Assembly: GCA_002501135.1 (NCBI GenBank)
Contig: DLRQ01000047.1
Span: forward strand, 1-16,261
Source: Candidatus Neomicrothrix sp. UBA7884
Lineage (GTDB): Bacteria > Actinomycetota > Acidimicrobiia > Acidimicrobiales > MedAcidi-G1
Length of the DNA: 16,261 nt
Reading direction: 5' to 3'
Positions 13,712 through 16,261 of this stretch are shown here, one piece after another. Each line of letters opens with the position of its first letter. The stretch's first letter is position 1. A model generated the notes under the pieces. The model saw only the letters and a list, made by a program, of their open reading frames with translations. It searched no databases and was not told the DNA's origin. Both the position numbers and the translations under genes were made by a program.

Positions 13712-14614
13712 TCAGGTGTGTGCGGTTGGTGGTGGTGCAATCTCGCGGGCCGGACCGGTAACACCGTAGAAGACGGCGGCGAGCACCACGGCTCCTCCGA
13801 CAAAGGTGAGGGTTGCGGGTACCTCGTTGAACCACAGCCAGGCCCACAGGGTCGCCGAGACGGTTTCCACCGGGGTGAACAGGCTCACCTCGGCTGCCGA
13901 GGCGTGTCGGGTCGCCGTTGTCATGCAGAACCTGGCGGTTGGTCCAAATACGGCACCCATCGCCAGGGTGGCCATGAGGCCGGTGCGGTCGAGACTGAGG
14001 GGGTTCGCCATGAGGGCGGTCAGAACAACGGTGCAGGTGGCGGTCATGGCGACTATCAGCACCCGGGGCATGTCCGGGTGCCGGCGCCAGATCGTGATGT
14101 TCATTCCGAATCCTGAAATTGCCACGATCGCCAGGAGATCCCCTGTGGCCCCACCGGCGGACAGCGATCCACCGACGATCACGAGTATCCCGCCGATGGC
14201 CCCTGCGATGGCCAGCCAGGTGCGTCCCGAGGCGTGTTCCTTCAGGGCGATCCTGGCCGTCACGGCGGCAATGATCGGCCCAGCACCGATGATCGCCACC
14301 ACGTTGGCCACGTCAGTCTTGGTAACCGCGGTCACGAACGCCGTCGTGCTGATCGCACCCATCACCCCTGTCAGGACTAGGGGGTTTCGGTATTCACGGA
14401 GTCGGGTCCCGAGGTCCCGGCCCAGGCTCCTATTCGCGATCGTCCACATGAGCGGCGTTGACCAGAGCCCGCTCATGAAGGCAAAGGTCCCTCCGTCCAC
14501 GTCGGCAAGGCGTACCAGCACGGCATCGGTGGACACGAGGAACATTCCGGCTGCCGCCAGCAGCAGGCCCAACCGTCGGCCGGACGTGGGAATAAACGAG
14601 GGGACTGCGACCAT
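13712..14614 (-). CDS. EamA/DMT-family membrane transporter
   Basis: A 300-residue integral membrane protein with about ten hydrophobic segments in two repeated EamA halves (about 15-150 and 158-290). The halves begin with GLLLAAAGMFLVSTDAVLVRL and DLLAIVAISGFGMNITIW, and each contains the usual helix with a loop Glu/Lys at its end (ALKEHASGRTW; WFNEVPATLT). The family exports or imports small metabolites such as amino acids; the substrate cannot be told. The ATG is 6 bases after a TAGTGT hexamer on the minus strand. It is co-transcribed with the YbaK-type gene, which might suggest an amino-acid link, but that is only suggestive. Confidence 0.88.
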   Translation of the reverse strand: MVAVPSFIPTSGRRLGLLLAAAGMFLVSTDAVLVRLADVDGGTFAFMSGLWSTPLMWTIANRSLGRDLGTRLREYRNPLVLTGVMGAISTTAFVTAVTKTDVANVVAIIGAGPIIAAVTARIALKEHASGRTWLAIAGAIGGILVIVGGSLSAGGATGDLLAIVAISGFGMNITIWRRHPDMPRVLIVAMTATCTVVLTALMANPLSLDRTGLMATLAMGAVFGPTARFCMTTATRHASAAEVSLFTPVETVSATLWAWLWFNEVPATLTFVGGAVVLAAVFYGVTGPAREIAPPPTAHT

Positions 14615-14620
14615 CGGGCG

Positions 14621-14626
14621 ACACTA
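14621..14626 (-). promoter_or_regulatory. -10 element of the transporter-YbaK unit
   Basis: TAGTGT on the minus strand with 6 bases between it and the ATG at 14614, consistent with leaderless transcription. No clear -35. Confidence 0.45.
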
Positions 14627-14674
14627 CTGCGGGTCGCCCCATGCGGATAATCCGAATCACGGTGACGGGTCTGC

Positions 14675-14680
14675 AATGAT
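14675..14680 (+). promoter_or_regulatory. Weak -10 candidate for the sulfatase-family gene
   Basis: AATGAT with 6 bases before the ATG at 14687. It lacks the leading T. No Shine-Dalgarno sequence is present in the 72-base divergent gap with the transporter gene. Confidence 0.2.
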
Positions 14681-14686
14681 TCCGCG

Positions 14687-16189
14687 ATGGCCGACACCGA
14701 GCCCCGTCGTCCGAACGTCCTGTTCATCGTGGCGGACCAGTGGAGGGGTGACTGCCTTGGTGGTGCTGGCCATCCACTGGTGCGAACACCGCGCCTTGAC
14801 TCCCTGGCTGCTGAAGGCGTCAGGTTCCCCCTACACCACGGTCAGGCCTCACCATGTGGGCCCAGCCGGGCCAGCATCCACACCGGCACCTACCTGCACA
14901 CCCACCGGTCCGTGTTCAACGGTTCACCACTCGACGCCGGCCTGACCAACCTGGCCCTGGAGGCCCGATCCGCGGGCTACGTGCCCCACCTCTACGGCTA
15001 CACGGACACCACGATCGATCCGCGGACAACCACCGATGACGATCCACGCCTGCTCGACTACGAGGGACCGCTGCCGGGGTACGAGGAGACCCTGCTCCTT
15101 CCCGAACACCGGGACGCCTGGTACCGGTGGATGGAGAGCAGGGGACACGACATCTCGGACCGTTCTCGATTTCTTCGACCCAGGGACGACGTCGACGTGC
15201 CGTCGGGCAGGGGAGCCTCGTGGGCGCCTCCACCCTTCTCGGCCGACGAGACCGAGACGGCACTTGTGGTGGACACCGCTATTGACCACATCGAGGATCT
15301 GGTGGATGGGGGTGATCCCTGGTTCCTGCACGTGTCGCTGTACAGGCCACATCCGCCGTTCACCGTTCCCGACCCCTACAACGACATGTTCGACCCGGCC
15401 GACGTACCCGAACCGATTCCACCCACCGTGAGCGATCATCCGTTCCTCCAGGTGATGTCCACCTGGGGCCTGACCGACCCTCCTGTCGATCCCCTGGACC
15501 TGCGGCAACTCCGGGCCACGTACTACGGGATGCTCGCCGAGGTTGACCACCAGGTGGGTCGGCTGCTGGACACACTCTCGGCGTTGTCGGTCGACGAGGA
15601 CACCATCGTGGTCTTCTCCTCGGACCACGGCGAGTTCCTGGGCGACCACGGTCTGATGTCAAAGCTGGGCTTCCACGATCAGGCGTACCACATACCCCTG
15701 ATCGTCAGGTATCCGGCCCTGAGGGGACCACGTGGCCGGGTCGTCGACGAGTTCACCGAGAACGTCGACATCATGCCCACCATCTTGGATCTGGCCGGTG
15801 TGGCCGTTCCAGCACAGTGCCAGGGACGTTCCCTGCGGCCGTTCCTGGAGGGCTGCGATGTCGCGGGCTGGCGTACATCGACCCACTGGGAGTTTGATTT
15901 CAGGGTGTTCGCCAGAGAGGTCGGCATTCCCCTGACCTCGTGCAACCTGGCTGTACACCGGGACCGCTCGGGCAAGTACATCCACTTCGCGGGGATGCCG
16001 CCGATCTTCTACGACCTGGAGTCGGATCCCCACGAGTTACACCCGTTCCATGAACATCCCGAGATGGCCCGCTACGCGGCGGAACTGCTGGACTGGCGCA
16101 TGAGCAGCGACGACGAGACCCTCGCCCGTCGCCTGGCAACCCCCCACGGGATGATCACCCTCAGGGATCCTGAACTCACAGAGACCTGA
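14687..16189 (+). CDS. Phosphonate monoester hydrolase / arylsulfatase (alkaline phosphatase superfamily)
   Basis: A 500-residue formylglycine-type hydrolase. The nucleophile motif Cys57-Gly-Pro-Ser-Arg matches CxPxR, where Cys is converted to formylglycine by a modifying enzyme. Metal residues include Asp17 in IVADQWRGD and Asp313/His314 in FSSDHGEFLGDHG, with Lys326 following. Other features match rhizobial and Burkholderia phosphonate monoester hydrolases rather than ordinary sulfatases: NGSPLD after the motif (Asn78), GYTDTTIDPRTT, YRPHPPF (219-225), EFDFRVF, and the late KYIHFAGMPPIFYDLESDPHE. There is no signal peptide, so it is probably cytoplasmic. Substrates could be phosphonate or phosphate diesters, or sulfate esters, and these enzymes are promiscuous. 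The modifying enzyme is not in the window. Neighbours give no pathway. Confidence 0.87.
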   Translation: MADTEPRRPNVLFIVADQWRGDCLGGAGHPLVRTPRLDSLAAEGVRFPLHHGQASPCGPSRASIHTGTYLHTHRSVFNGSPLDAGLTNLALEARSAGYVPHLYGYTDTTIDPRTTTDDDPRLLDYEGPLPGYEETLLLPEHRDAWYRWMESRGHDISDRSRFLRPRDDVDVPSGRGASWAPPPFSADETETALVVDTAIDHIEDLVDGGDPWFLHVSLYRPHPPFTVPDPYNDMFDPADVPEPIPPTVSDHPFLQVMSTWGLTDPPVDPLDLRQLRATYYGMLAEVDHQVGRLLDTLSALSVDEDTIVVFSSDHGEFLGDHGLMSKLGFHDQAYHIPLIVRYPALRGPRGRVVDEFTENVDIMPTILDLAGVAVPAQCQGRSLRPFLEGCDVAGWRTSTHWEFDFRVFAREVGIPLTSCNLAVHRDRSGKYIHFAGMPPIFYDLESDPHELHPFHEHPEMARYAAELLDWRMSSDDETLARRLATPHGMITLRDPELTET

Positions 16190-16209
16190 CGAGAGGGAGA
16201 TGGTGTGGT

Positions 16210-16233
16210 CTCGGCAGGTTTGTGTTTGCCGAG
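16210..16233 (+). terminator. Hairpin after the sulfatase-family gene
   Basis: CTCGGCA (16210-16216) pairs perfectly with TGCCGAG (16227-16233) around a 10-base T/G-rich loop, starting 21 bases after the stop codon. No T-run follows, so it is a possible terminator of the non-canonical actinobacterial kind. The last 28 bases of the window hold nothing I can identify. Confidence 0.45.
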
Positions 16234-16261
16234 CGTGTGAAGGGTTTCTGGACTGCGGGGC

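Noticed and set aside
13806..14945. 379-codon plus-strand open frame
   Set aside because: It is antisense to the transporter and runs into the sulfatase-family gene in a different frame; both of those match real families.

Overview
The window looks like a chromosomal segment of a high-G+C actinobacterium, most likely of the Acidimicrobiia or a related marine or freshwater lineage. This is inferred from codon use, dense packing of housekeeping genes, an acyl-CoA carboxylase epsilon-type subunit beside a PccB-type subunit, and a lysC with an internal beta-subunit start. I see no transposase, phage gene, CRISPR array or plasmid function. No gene-free stretch exceeds about 200 bases apart from the RNA-gene block.

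Layout. Bases 1-977 hold two serine tRNAs (anticodons CGA and GGA), the tRNA adenosine deaminase gene tadA and the SRP 4.5S RNA gene. dnaX and recR (978-3408) form a DNA replication and repair pair that lacks the ybaB/ebfC gene often found with them. Next come methylmalonyl-CoA epimerase, a stand-alone 5'-3' exonuclease (flap endonuclease type), an acyl-CoA carboxylase beta subunit and a small epsilon-like subunit (3606-6718), mostly a propionyl-CoA/methylmalonyl-CoA module. On the minus strand a membrane-anchored cyclophilin is followed by leucyl/phenylalanyl-tRNA-protein transferase (6726-8259). Divergent to these is lysC, then two related lipoproteins of unknown function, then asd (8376-12531); lysC and asd catalyse the first two steps of the aspartate pathway. 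The rest holds a MazG-like pyrophosphohydrolase, a small unknown protein, a YbaK-type deacylase, an EamA/DMT transporter and a phosphonate monoester hydrolase/sulfatase-family enzyme, closed by a hairpin near the right edge.

Expression. Nine genes that lead a transcription unit have a TANNNT -10 hexamer ending only 6-9 bases before the start codon, which implies leaderless or near-leaderless mRNAs. Downstream genes of the same units lack it. The same hexamer lies 7 bases before the mature 5' end of tRNA-Ser(CGA), with a good -35 element. By contrast the internal lysC beta start has a strong Shine-Dalgarno sequence.

The least explained item is the lipoprotein pair between lysC and asd. Their C-terminal domains appear homologous to each other, and the first carries an additional Cys-paired repeat region. 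I found no clearly new defence or mobile system.
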